Shown: positions 1 through 8,062 of the stretch, piece by piece
Layout: each line of letters starts with the position of its first letter
Numbering within the stretch: position 1 is the stretch's first letter
NCBI GenBank assembly: GCA_003229495.1
Contig: QIEB01000008.1
Coordinates: 1-12,955, forward strand
DNA: 12,955 bases
Reading direction: 5' to 3'
Origin: Flammeovirgaceae bacterium
GTDB lineage: Bacteria; Bacteroidota; Bacteroidia; Cytophagales; Cyclobacteriaceae
Translations under genes and position numbers: made by a program
Notes under the pieces: generated by a model
Database searches by the model: none
The model's input: only the letters and a program-made list of their open reading frames with translations
What the model was told of the DNA's origin: nothing

Positions 1-2
1 CC

Positions 3-245
3 CGTCAGGTTCACCGAAAAGCCCAGGAAGATTACGAAATAGGCGCTCCCCTGCAAGGTCGTATTGCTAAGGTTCATGTAAGTGAAGGGGAGATTGTAAA
101 GGAAAACGACCTGTTATTCGTAATTGAGGCCATGAAAATGGAAACTTCGGTGACCGCGCTGAGTTCAGGAAAAGTAAAGAAGGTTCATCTCGGCACAGGG
201 GTCATAGTGGAACAGGAAGATCTGATAGTTGAGTTAGTGAGTTAG
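3..245 (+). CDS. pyc: Pyruvate carboxylase, C-terminal biotin carrier domain (partial, 5' end outside window)
   Basis: About 80 codons of an open frame that enters from before the window. It encodes a biotinyl/lipoyl carrier domain: a GAPLQG entry segment, then the EAMKMET biotinylation motif, whose target lysine is codon 135-137. This domain swings biotin between the biotin carboxylase and carboxyltransferase sites to carboxylate pyruvate to oxaloacetate in the cytoplasm. The GAPLQG opening and the pattern after EAMKMET resemble the end of Bacteroidota pyruvate carboxylases more than stand-alone acetyl-CoA carboxylase BCCP, but without the upstream domains another biotin-dependent carboxylase cannot be excluded. 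The last residues (ELVS) and the TAG stop (243-245) are written by the first two units of the tandem array that follows, so the natural C-terminus has probably been replaced by repeat-encoded residues. Confidence 0.82.
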   Translation, partial: RQVHRKAQEDYEIGAPLQGRIAKVHVSEGEIVKENDLLFVIEAMKMETSVTALSSGKVKKVHLGTGVIVEQEDLIVELVS

Positions 246-316
246 TGAGTGAGTGAGTGAGTTAGTGAGTTAGTGAGTTAGTGAATTAGTGAATTAGTGA
301 GTTAGTGAATTGGTGA
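233..316. repeat. Degenerate octamer tandem array (GTTAGTGA units) across the pyc stop codon
   Basis: Nine octamers of GTTAGTGA or the variants ATTAGTGA and ATTGGTGA (233-248 and 261-316) are interrupted by three GTGA tetramers (249-260). The first two units overlap the pyc 3' end and contain its TAG stop. As the unit length is not a multiple of three, every forward frame meets TAG or TGA and the reverse strand (TCACTAAC) meets TAA in every frame. The array lies between the convergent ends of pyc and the DUF3179 gene. Variant units cluster at the distal end, as in an old array. The remaining spacer to 357 shows no gene and no clear hairpin terminator. Confidence 0.9.
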
Positions 317-357
317 GTTGGGAACTATAAATTGACACAGTTTAATGAGCACTCCCT

Positions 358-1227
358 TCATGATCCGCCTAGAGAGTTGTTTTCACCCCATCTTGGAGCA
401 ATTTGCTCTCCTTCCGCTTCCAATATCCCGGTATTTGGGTATTTTTCCCAGGATTCCGGTGGATTGAAATCCTGTCCCGGTTTTAATATCAGGGCGTTTT
501 TATAGTTGGAACTTATGTCCTCCCAGGTAGTTTGTGACCAATTCTTTTGGTCCATTACCTGCATGGGTGTCCCTTTTAAACTACCGGAAACTGCTTCACC
601 TGTCAAAGGCCACCACATACTCTCCGTCTCTCTGTCCCACAACACAAATCCGTCCAATCCGTCCCAGACGTCCTTATCGAAATAAGTATAGCCGGTGAGC
701 GCAAAGGTAAATGTTTCACCATCAATTTTTCTATTATAAATAGCACCTAGGTCTGACAGAATACAATAAACCGCCATAACCGGTTCCCCGTCCACCACGT
801 CATTAACCACCTCATGCCTGGTTAAATCACGAACAGAATATGCTTTGGTTACAGAACCCTTTTGAAGTAAAAGAAAACGATCCTCAGATTCGAATGATGT
901 ATCCGCCTGTGCCACAGAAATGAACTGCGGTTCGATCAATGCCGGAAATTTTTCTCTTCCTATTCCATAGTGGAATTGTTCATCTTTCAGGCTGCTGTTA
1001 GTAATATCGAAATGCTCATGTGGTTTTTCACCACCATATAAATATTTGCGACCCTCTTTGTCAAAGATCTTTCCATTTTCAATAGCTAGCGGCCTTTGCT
1101 TGGTGACAGCTTTACCTACAGGTTTTACATCCGCTACCTGTTCTGGATTACGATTTTCTGGTTGACAGGACCCCAAAAAAACATAGACCAAAAATACTAA
1201 TAGAGTAATCCTCATATATTTTAACAT
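358..1227 (-). CDS. DUF3179 domain lipoprotein
   Basis: A 289-residue protein with a lipoprotein signal peptide: a hydrophobic stretch at residues 7-17 and lipobox LGSC with Cys21, so it is predicted to be a membrane-anchored envelope protein. Residues about 93-250 match the DUF3179 family, with a HEVVND segment (His138), an AVYC segment (Cys155), a TFALTGYTY-like core and the DRETES-W-LTGEA block at 198-211. The biochemical function of this family is not established. Most members I know have a Cys-x-x-Cys pair (CPLC) where this protein reads CILS, so the second Cys is Ser158 here. The ATG at 1227 gives MLKYMRITLL; initiation four codons later (MRITLL) would leave the signal intact. The gene stands alone, convergent with pyc and divergent from the S8 protease. 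Domain identity is likely; function is unknown. Confidence 0.78.
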   Translation of the reverse strand: MLKYMRITLLVFLVYVFLGSCQPENRNPEQVADVKPVGKAVTKQRPLAIENGKIFDKEGRKYLYGGEKPHEHFDITNSSLKDEQFHYGIGREKFPALIEPQFISVAQADTSFESEDRFLLLQKGSVTKAYSVRDLTRHEVVNDVVDGEPVMAVYCILSDLGAIYNRKIDGETFTFALTGYTYFDKDVWDGLDGFVLWDRETESMWWPLTGEAVSGSLKGTPMQVMDQKNWSQTTWEDISSNYKNALILKPGQDFNPPESWEKYPNTGILEAEGEQIAPRWGENNSLGGS

Positions 1228-1361
1228 GATTCTAGTTCAATATGAAGAATTAGAATGATTGTTAACTCCAATTTATAAATAAGCTTTCAATAATTACAGA
1301 CATTTTCTTACATACCCTGATTAACCTCCTGATAACCTATGGAAAACGCGCTTTTTCGAGC

Positions 1362-1369
1362 TATATTTG
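1362..1369 (+). promoter_or_regulatory. Bacteroidota -7 promoter element (TAnnTTTG) for the S8 protease gene
   Basis: TATATTTG is an exact match to the TAnnTTTG -7 element of Bacteroidota housekeeping promoters. Transcription would begin near 1375, giving a leader of about 30 nt before the ATG at 1407. I do not see a good -33 TTTG or TTG at the expected distance, so only half of the promoter is supported. Confidence 0.5.
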
Positions 1370-1406
1370 AAGCCTTTTTGTGCATGAGAAGACCAAATCA
1401 AAGAAC

Positions 1407-3029
1407 ATGAAAAATCTACTGATCCTCCTGTTAGTATCGATTAATGCCCTATCGGTTAGTAGTGCAGTTTTAATACATGATAGTGATTCACTGAAAACAG
1501 CCCCAACCAGCTGGTGGCTACTAGACCCTGAAAGTGATGCCGTTCCAGGAATCAGCACCGGGAAAGCTTACGAGTTCCTGAAAGGAAGGCCATCTCAAAC
1601 CGTGGTGGTGGCTGTCATTGACTCAGGGATTGATATTGATCACGAGGACCTGAAGGAGGTTATATGGACCAACATTGGTGAAGTAGCAGGAAATGGCATT
1701 GATGACGATAATAATGGATATATAGATGATGTGCATGGATGGAATTTTTTGGGCGGTGAGAACGGTGTCAATATTGAATTCGACAGTTATGAGCTTACCA
1801 GGGAATATGTTAGGCTACAGAAAAAATACACGGCAATGAACTCAGCCCAGCAACAAGCCGATGCCGAATGGGAGTATTTCAATAAGGTCCAAAAAGAATA
1901 CAATAATACGGTTGAAAAAATGGAAGGGCAGTTTGCGGGATTTAAAGAATTCTATGACCAGTACCAGAAGGCAGAACGATTGTTAAAAGCCTATACCGAT
2001 CTTGAGGAGCTCACCAGAGAAGATCTAACTAGTTGGGATTCTCCTGATGATAAAATCATCATGGCCCGCGACATAGTATTGACTGCGTTTGACAATGGCT
2101 TGGATTCCAAGCAAATGGAAAAAGGGTATGAGTATTTTACTACAGCCTTAAACTATGGCTATAATCAGGAGTTCAATCCCAGGAATGTGATCGGCGACAA
2201 TATTGATGATCTCTATGAGAGAGTATATGGAAACAATGATGTAAAAGGAACGTTTTCATTTCATGGCACCCACGTAGCAGGTATTATAGCTGCGAACCGC
2301 ATGAACGGTACCGGTGTTGATGGAATAGCAGATAATGTCAGGATAATGGTGGTGCGGGCAGTGCCAAATGGAGATGAGCGGGACAAGGACGTAGCTAACG
2401 CCATTATTTATGCGGTGGACAATGGAGCCAATATAATTAATATGAGTTTTGGCAAGCGCTTTAGTCCAAACAAAGAAGCAGTAGACAAAGCAGTTAGATA
2501 CGCAGAGTCCAAGGGAGTACTATTAATCCATGCAGCTGGCAATAGCGCGCATGACACACAGGAAATTAAGAGCTATCCATCAAAAATCATCGCTTCCACC
2601 GGAACCAACGTTAACAATTGGCTGGAGGTTGGTGCAGTCAGTTGGAAAGGACAGGAAGAACTGGTCGCCACATTTTCCAACTTTGGAAAAACCTCAGTGG
2701 ATATATTTGCACCTGGAGTAGACATCTTATCTACAGCACCGGATCAGGATTACCAAAAAGCCAGCGGTACATCTATGGCCGCCCCGGTCACTACCGGTGT
2801 TGCAGCGTTGCTTATGTCCTATTTCCCAGGCTTAAACGCAGAGGAGATAAAGAACATCATTCTGAAATCAGCGGTAAGCTACCGTTCACAAAAAGTAAAT
2901 GTCCCAGGTAAGGATAAGCAGGAAAAATTTGGGAACTTAAGTCAAACTGGTGGAGTGATCAATGCCTACCAGGCCGTTAAATTAGCCAACAAGAGCAGGC
3001 CGAAAGGCAAAAAGTTAATCTCTGATTAA
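1407..3029 (+). CDS. Secreted S8 family (subtilisin-like) serine protease with a long Asp-His insertion
   Basis: A 540-residue exported peptidase. MKNLLILLLV with a hydrophobic core to SSA (residues 1-20) is a Sec signal peptide. The catalytic triad is Asp72 (VIDSG), His286 (HGTHVAG) and Ser456 (GTSMAAP), with oxyanion-hole Asn379 (AAGN). An acidic IDDDNNGYIDD stretch at about 97-107 may bind calcium. Asp and His are 214 residues apart, against about 32 in subtilisin; the inserted region from about residue 125 is charged and probably helical. This layout recurs in Bacteroidota S8 enzymes. No T9SS C-terminal sorting domain is visible; the protein ends in a Lys-rich tail, so it may stay periplasmic or membrane-associated. 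A GTG at 1380 is in frame but lies only a few bases past the likely transcription start and would bury the signal peptide, so ATG 1407 is preferred. Confidence 0.88.
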   Translation: MKNLLILLLVSINALSVSSAVLIHDSDSLKTAPTSWWLLDPESDAVPGISTGKAYEFLKGRPSQTVVVAVIDSGIDIDHEDLKEVIWTNIGEVAGNGIDDDNNGYIDDVHGWNFLGGENGVNIEFDSYELTREYVRLQKKYTAMNSAQQQADAEWEYFNKVQKEYNNTVEKMEGQFAGFKEFYDQYQKAERLLKAYTDLEELTREDLTSWDSPDDKIIMARDIVLTAFDNGLDSKQMEKGYEYFTTALNYGYNQEFNPRNVIGDNIDDLYERVYGNNDVKGTFSFHGTHVAGIIAANRMNGTGVDGIADNVRIMVVRAVPNGDERDKDVANAIIYAVDNGANIINMSFGKRFSPNKEAVDKAVRYAESKGVLLIHAAGNSAHDTQEIKSYPSKIIASTGTNVNNWLEVGAVSWKGQEELVATFSNFGKTSVDIFAPGVDILSTAPDQDYQKASGTSMAAPVTTGVAALLMSYFPGLNAEEIKNIILKSAVSYRSQKVNVPGKDKQEKFGNLSQTGGVINAYQAVKLANKSRPKGKKLISD

Positions 3030-3080
3030 TTTTTTGCCAGTGTTGAGTTTTGAATTTTAAATTATTGCGCAGGTTATTTA

Positions 3081-3119
3081 ACTAAAAACTAAACACTAAA
3101 AACTAATAACTAATAACTA
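3081..3119. repeat. Heptamer tandem array (ACTAAAA/ACTAATA units) holding the hslU stop codon
   Basis: Five consecutive heptamers, ACTAAAA, ACTAAAC, ACTAAAA, ACTAATA and ACTAATA (3081-3115), are followed by a partial ACTA (3116-3119). Read along hslU, the TAG stop (3119-3117) is the first TAGT of a run of TATTAGT, TTTTAGT and GTTTAGT units. Seven is not a multiple of three, so each strand is closed in every frame. The array fills the spacer between the convergent S8 protease and hslU genes, and no clear stem-loop terminator is visible from 3030 to 3116. Confidence 0.85.
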
Positions 3120-4514
3120 GAGTATATACTCGCTTAGGTCTTTGGTCTTAACCAACTTATCCAGTCGTTCCGTAACCAGTTCTTTGGTGATCACCACCTG
3201 AGCATTAGGTGCCAGCACATCCGGCATATCAAATAGCAGATCGTTAAGCAGATGACTCATAACTGTATGTAGTCTGCGGGCCCCGATATTTTCCACGTCG
3301 CCGTTGACCTTAAAAGCAATCTCTGCAATCTCGTGCAGTGCTTCCTCCTGAAAGCTGAGCGAAACATCTTCGGCGTTGAATAACGCTTCGTACTGCTTGG
3401 TCAAAGCGTTCTTGGGTTCCTTGAGTATATGATAAAAATCGTCTTTAGTCAAGTTTTCCAATTCCACTCTGATGGGGAATCTCCCCTGCAATTCTGGGAT
3501 TAGATCACTGGGCTTGGATACATGAAATGCACCGGCGGCTATAAACAGTATATGATCAGTCTTTATCACTCCATATTTGGTATTTACCGCGGTCCCTTCA
3601 ACCACCGGTAACAAATCCCGCTGCACGCCTTCCCGGCTCACATCAGGCCCTGAGTGCTTTCCTGAACCTCCGGCGATCTTATCAATCTCATCTATGAATA
3701 TGATCCCGGTATTTTCAGCCTTGCGTATGGCCTCGTCTTTCACCTCATCCATATCAATGAGTTTGGCCGCTTCCTCTTCCAATAGTATCCCCTTGGCTTC
3801 TTTGATGGTGACTTTACGCTTTTTATTCTTTTTGGGCATCATGTTACCGATCATTTCCTGAAGGTTGATCATGGAAGATTCATCCATCATACCACCGCCA
3901 ATCATGCCCACTCCGGTATTCACAGGTTTTTTAATATTTATTTCGATCTTGCGATGATCCAATTCTCCACTACGGATCTTTTCCCGGAAGCGCTCACGGG
4001 TACGTTCATTTAATTCAACGTCGTTTGTAGGTGTCTGATGATCAGCGCTCTCATCGCTTATTCTGGACACCGTGGGGCCCGATTTGATGGGCGGGATCAG
4101 TGCATCTAATATGATATCCTCAACTGACAATGCAGCTTTCTCCATTACCTCTTCCTGTTTGCTGGTTTTTACCAAATTTACCGACTGTTCAACCAGATCC
4201 CGCACCATGCTTTCCACATCACGGCCCACATATCCAATCTCTGTAAACTTTGATGCCTCTACCTTGGAAAACGGAGCATCTGCAAGGTTTGCCAACCGAC
4301 GCGCAATCTCGGTTTTCCCTACGCCGGTGGCCCCAATCATTAGAATGTTATTTGGTATTATCTCATTCTTCATCTCAGAAGTAACACTCATTCGACGCCA
4401 TCTATTCCTCAACGCAATAGCTACATTGCGTTTGGCATCTTTCTGTCCGATGATGTATTTGTCCAACTCCTTAACAATCTCTCGTGGGGTCAGGTACTGC
4501 TTCTCATTCAACAT
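3117..4514 (-). CDS. hslU: HslU, ATPase subunit of the HslUV protease
   Basis: A 465-residue AAA+ ATPase of normal family length. HslU unfolds protein substrates with ATP and feeds them into the HslV peptidase ring in the cytoplasm. Visible landmarks are the N-terminal LTPREIV-LDKYIIGQ block, Walker A GATGVGKT (61-68), pore loop GYVG (94-97), the variable I-domain (about 110-245), Walker B IIFIDE (271-276), Arg345 in GRFP as the probable arginine finger, sensor 2 GARRL (411-415), and a hydrophobic tail ending YIL that would dock into HslV. hslV, its usual operon partner, is not in this window. hslU is the third gene of a lon-porQ-hslU unit, starting 3 nt after the porQ stop, so it is probably cotranscribed. 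Its stop codon lies inside the heptamer array. Confidence 0.96.
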   Translation of the reverse strand: MLNEKQYLTPREIVKELDKYIIGQKDAKRNVAIALRNRWRRMSVTSEMKNEIIPNNILMIGATGVGKTEIARRLANLADAPFSKVEASKFTEIGYVGRDVESMVRDLVEQSVNLVKTSKQEEVMEKAALSVEDIILDALIPPIKSGPTVSRISDESADHQTPTNDVELNERTRERFREKIRSGELDHRKIEINIKKPVNTGVGMIGGGMMDESSMINLQEMIGNMMPKKNKKRKVTIKEAKGILLEEEAAKLIDMDEVKDEAIRKAENTGIIFIDEIDKIAGGSGKHSGPDVSREGVQRDLLPVVEGTAVNTKYGVIKTDHILFIAAGAFHVSKPSDLIPELQGRFPIRVELENLTKDDFYHILKEPKNALTKQYEALFNAEDVSLSFQEEALHEIAEIAFKVNGDVENIGARRLHTVMSHLLNDLLFDMPDVLAPNAQVVITKELVTERLDKLVKTKDLSEYIL

Positions 4515-4517
4515 GAT

Positions 4518-5564
4518 CTATTTCTTGGTTATAAAACTATTCAAATCAACTACCAGAGTAAAGTAATCATATCCGCCTCCGGCATGGTAAATACTGTGTG
4601 TGTAAGCCAGCTCAAATTTCCTTATTCGCATTAAGAAACCAAATGAGAGCCCGGCCCCTCCACTGGTTTCCGCTAATCTCAATTCCTGCCGTACCAGATG
4701 ATTGTATCCCAGGCGTAAATTGAAATTCCGATGGACCAAAATTTCGGTACCTATGGCAATATGCCTCATAATTCCGTCAAAGGTATTTACCTCCGTTGGA
4801 GTCCCTTCCCCGGTTCCGGTGGGGTCAAACAGTGTTTCATTCAACAGCCCGAAATTGTAACCTGTCAGGCTGAAACGAAAAGGCATGTGTTTGGGTTTAA
4901 ATGTAACTCCCAGTTGCACATCAAATGGCAATTCAGATTCACTGGTTTCTGTAAAATCTGACAACACTACCCCTACATTCCTGAACGTTAGCCCCACCGT
5001 TAGGTCCTGTTCAGGGTGCCTGAAGATTCCACCTATATCCAGTAGCAGCGCACTGGCGTTGTATCCAGCCAGTCCGGAGAACATAATCTTCAAGTCGGCA
5101 CCTAGTTGTATGGGCCCTAATGGTCTGGCGTAGGCAACTATCAGTGCAAATTCGGAACCACTAAAACTTCCTGTGGAAGTCCCTGATGGGTCAAACCCCT
5201 GGAAGTTACCATAATTTAAATACTGAACACCGATGCCCCATATCCCAGGCGTATCGAAATCATGAACATAGGTAAAAGTACCATAACTGATATCTGCAAC
5301 CAAAGATTGATACGTCAAACCGGCATGCCGATCATCCAGACTATCTAAAAGGGCTGGGTTTGATAAAAACATTTGTGCATCCTGGTCCCAACTACTGACA
5401 TTAATCCCTCCTAATGATGCAGACCTGGCAGTGGATGGTAAGTTTAGAAACTGAAATGACTTTCGGCCACCAATCTGTGCACCCATGTAATGCCAGCTGA
5501 AAAACATCCACATCCAAATGCCCAGCTTTAACCAATCTTTTGAGCTACCAGCACTCAACGCCAT
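4518..5564 (-). CDS. porQ: Type IX secretion system protein PorQ
   Basis: A 348-residue protein matching the PorQ family, an outer-membrane beta-barrel of the FadL/PorV-like type. In Porphyromonas, PorQ works with PorU, PorV and PorZ in the complex that processes T9SS cargo and attaches it to the cell surface. The N-terminus has a short charged region, a hydrophobic segment (13-26) and a GAQ cleavage context. The mature start reads GGRKSFQFLNLP-TARSASLGG, followed by a QMFLSNPALL block (64-73) and SYGTFTYVHDF, which are the segments I use to recognise the family. Alternating hydrophobic beta-strand patterns run to the C-terminus (FTLVVDLNSFITKK). The start lies 8 nt after the lon stop, and the stop is 3 nt before the hslU start, so translation is probably coupled. 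Confidence 0.9.
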   Translation of the reverse strand: MALSAGSSKDWLKLGIWMWMFFSWHYMGAQIGGRKSFQFLNLPSTARSASLGGINVSSWDQDAQMFLSNPALLDSLDDRHAGLTYQSLVADISYGTFTYVHDFDTPGIWGIGVQYLNYGNFQGFDPSGTSTGSFSGSEFALIVAYARPLGPIQLGADLKIMFSGLAGYNASALLLDIGGIFRHPEQDLTVGLTFRNVGVVLSDFTETSESELPFDVQLGVTFKPKHMPFRFSLTGYNFGLLNETLFDPTGTGEGTPTEVNTFDGIMRHIAIGTEILVHRNFNLRLGYNHLVRQELRLAETSGGAGLSFGFLMRIRKFELAYTHSIYHAGGGYDYFTLVVDLNSFITKK

Positions 5565-5572
5565 ATTTATGA

Positions 5573-8050
5573 CTATTTCTCCGCATTAAGGGGCAATACA
5601 AATTTGACGGCATTTTCTGCCTTTTGTTTCAGTAAAGCGATATCTATTACCTCTTGCGCCGTCTCCACAAAATGCAATTTAATACCCTTTAGGTACACCT
5701 CACTTATCTCATCAATGTCTTTTTTATTTCTACTACTGAGAATAACTTCTTTTATGCCAGCCCTCTTTGCAGCCAGGATTTTCTCTTTTACTCCCCCCAC
5801 CGGCAGAACTTTTCCTCGCAAGGTAATTTCTCCAGTCATGGCAATTTTATCTTTAACCTTTCGCTGGGTAAAAATAGAGGCCAGGGAGGTCACCATGGTA
5901 ATACCTGCTGAAGGACCGTCTTTGGGAACGGCGCCAGCGGGTACATGAATGTGTAAATCATATTTGTCAAAAACCCTGTAATCTATGTCCAACTGCTCAG
6001 CCTGAGCTTTCAGATACGATAGTGCTGCCATTGCAGACTCTTTCATTACATCGCCCAGTTGACCCGATATAGTCAATTTCCCTTTCCCTCGACTCAAGCT
6101 GGACTCAATAAACAAGATTTCTCCGCCTACCTGAGTCCAGGCCAATCCAGTAACTACTCCCGGAATCTTATTTCCCTGATACAATTCCCTGTCAAAAGGA
6201 GGAGGGCCCAAAAGGTCATTAAGCTGGTCCGGTCCAATACGATTTTGGTGCTCTTCATCCATAGCTACCGACTTGGCAATTTTTCGGGCCACCGTTCCGA
6301 TTTCTCTTTCCAGGTTCCGTACCCCTGACTCCCGGGTATATTTCTCCACTATCTTTACTAATGCTGCCTTATTCAAGGTAAAATCCCGTGCATTCAATCC
6401 ATGTTCCCTCTTCTGTTTTGGCACCAGATGTTTCTGTGCGATTTTTACTTTCTCTTCCATGGTATACCCACTGATTTCAATAATCTCCATACGGTCTCTT
6501 AGTGCAGGATGGACGGTATCGAGAGAATTAGCGGTGGCAACGAACAGCACCTTACTCAAATCATAGGGTACCTCCAGGTAGTTGTCAGTGAACGTACTGT
6601 TTTGTTCCGGATCCAATACTTCTAATAAAGCAGATGATGGGTCGCCTCTGAAATCAGCCCTCACTTTGTCGATCTCATCAAGAATGAATACCGGATTGGA
6701 TGATTTAACCTTTTTAATATTCTGGATAATTTTACCAGGCATCGCACCCACATAGGTTTTACGGTGCCCCCTGACTTCAGCCTCATCATGAATTCCACCT
6801 AGAGACATGCGAACATATTTACGGTTCAAAGCTTCTGCTATGCTTTTACCAAGTGAGGTCTTTCCCACTCCCGGAGGTCCATACAGGCATAAAATAGGTC
6901 CCTTCATATCCTGCTTCAATTTTAATACTGCCAGATATTCTATGATGCGGTCTTTTACTTTGTCCAGGCCGTAGTGGTCACGGTCTAGTATTTTTCTGGC
7001 CTTATTAAGGTCAAAACTGTCAGTAGTGAAATCGTTCCATGGTAGATCAACGAACAGCTCTACATATCCAAATGCTACCGGATACTCAGCTGAAGCAGGA
7101 TTTAAACGGAGGATCTTGTCTAGCTCCTTATTAAAGTGAGTATGAATTTCCGGCGGCCAGATCTTCTTATCACCACTGGCCCTCAATACCTCTACTTCTT
7201 GATCCGGGCCTTCATTACCCAATTCATCCTGGAGTACCTTGATTTGTTGACGGAGATAAAAATCCCGTTGTTGTTGATCAATATCAGAATGCACCTTGTT
7301 TTGGATTTCTCTTTTCAGTTCCAACATCTGAATGTCATTAAGCATATGCTCAAGCAGCAAGGTGGCCCGCTTCATACCGTCATCAATTTCCAATAATTGC
7401 TGTTTATCCGCTACTTCTGCATTAATATTCGAGGAGAGAAAATGAGTCAAAAACGTGTGACTTTCGATGTTGTCCAGTGCTACTTGTGCTTCAGGTGGTA
7501 TTTCCGGATTGAGTTTAAGAATCTTAGAGGCGGCATCCTTTAAAGACTGTACTACTGCTTTAGTCTCCTTCCGATGTTTAACCAGAAACTTCTCCTGAAC
7601 ATACTCAACTATGGCAGTGAAATAGGGTTGTTTTTTTGCGAAAGACTTTATTTTGAATCGATTTTTTCCTTGGATAATAATGGTGGTATTTCCATCTGGT
7701 AAAACAATCATCTTTATGATCTTTGCCACCGTTCCAATTTGATAGATGTCGTCAATTTCAGGCTCCTCTACTTTATTGTTTTTTTGAGCGACCACCCCGA
7801 TGATCCGGTCTCCACGATAGGCCCTTTTTACTAACTGAATGGACTTTTGTCGCCCTACTGTAATTGGTAAAACTACCCCTGGAAATAGTACAGTATTCCT
7901 TATTGGTAAAATAGGTAGTGTACCCGGAAAGTTGGACAAAGGTACTTCGTCCTCTTTATCGGCGTCAATGATATGAATGAGGCCATCACTATCATCTTCA
8001 TCCAGCTCGCCAAATACGAGATTATTTAAAAGTTGATCGGTATTATTCAT
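5573..8050 (-). CDS. lon: ATP-dependent protease La (Lon)
   Basis: An 825-residue cytoplasmic ATP-dependent serine protease that degrades damaged and short-lived regulatory proteins. An acidic N-terminal extension (about 15-36) precedes the LON substrate-binding domain (about 45-240, starting LPILPIRNTVLFPG). The AAA+ module has Walker A GPPGVGKT (391-398), Walker B VFILDEID (454-461), sensor-1 Asn508 and sensor-2 Arg578 in SGVRNLER. The protease domain carries the catalytic dyad Ser714 (DGPSAG) and Lys755 (VGGVKEK). All key residues are present and the length is typical of the family. The ATG is preceded by AAAGG four bases upstream. A 17-bp palindrome lies 13-29 nt upstream and would be a hairpin in the lon leader, a possible control point. 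The gene heads the lon-porQ-hslU unit and is divergent from the PorE-like gene. Confidence 0.97.
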   Translation of the reverse strand: MNNTDQLLNNLVFGELDEDDSDGLIHIIDADKEDEVPLSNFPGTLPILPIRNTVLFPGVVLPITVGRQKSIQLVKRAYRGDRIIGVVAQKNNKVEEPEIDDIYQIGTVAKIIKMIVLPDGNTTIIIQGKNRFKIKSFAKKQPYFTAIVEYVQEKFLVKHRKETKAVVQSLKDAASKILKLNPEIPPEAQVALDNIESHTFLTHFLSSNINAEVADKQQLLEIDDGMKRATLLLEHMLNDIQMLELKREIQNKVHSDIDQQQRDFYLRQQIKVLQDELGNEGPDQEVEVLRASGDKKIWPPEIHTHFNKELDKILRLNPASAEYPVAFGYVELFVDLPWNDFTTDSFDLNKARKILDRDHYGLDKVKDRIIEYLAVLKLKQDMKGPILCLYGPPGVGKTSLGKSIAEALNRKYVRMSLGGIHDEAEVRGHRKTYVGAMPGKIIQNIKKVKSSNPVFILDEIDKVRADFRGDPSSALLEVLDPEQNSTFTDNYLEVPYDLSKVLFVATANSLDTVHPALRDRMEIIEISGYTMEEKVKIAQKHLVPKQKREHGLNARDFTLNKAALVKIVEKYTRESGVRNLEREIGTVARKIAKSVAMDEEHQNRIGPDQLNDLLGPPPFDRELYQGNKIPGVVTGLAWTQVGGEILFIESSLSRGKGKLTISGQLGDVMKESAMAALSYLKAQAEQLDIDYRVFDKYDLHIHVPAGAVPKDGPSAGITMVTSLASIFTQRKVKDKIAMTGEITLRGKVLPVGGVKEKILAAKRAGIKEVILSSRNKKDIDEISEVYLKGIKLHFVETAQEVIDIALLKQKAENAVKFVLPLNAEK

Positions 8051-8062
8051 ATAACCTTTCTA

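Noticed and set aside
233..316. CRISPR array or phage attachment site
   Set aside because: The units are 8 and 4 nt with no spacers, and there is no integrase or cas gene.
1380..1406. GTG start for the S8 protease
   Set aside because: It is only a few bases past the likely transcription start set by TATATTTG and would add nine residues, several of them charged, before a normal Sec signal peptide that begins at ATG 1407.
2530..2911. Open frames overlapping the S8 protease on the same strand
   Set aside because: They are out of frame with the catalytic domain, which is continuous through the whole region.
2900..3029. T9SS C-terminal sorting domain on the S8 protease
   Set aside because: The end of the protein is the normal subtilase fold plus a short Lys-rich tail, without the beta-sandwich motifs of a sorting domain.
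3030..3080. Rho-independent terminator after the S8 protease
   Set aside because: The stretch has T runs but I found no GC-rich stem preceding them.
4072..4566. 164-codon open frame on the plus strand opposite hslU
   Set aside because: It lies almost entirely antisense to a well-conserved gene, has no recognisable domain or start signal, and fits a shadow frame.
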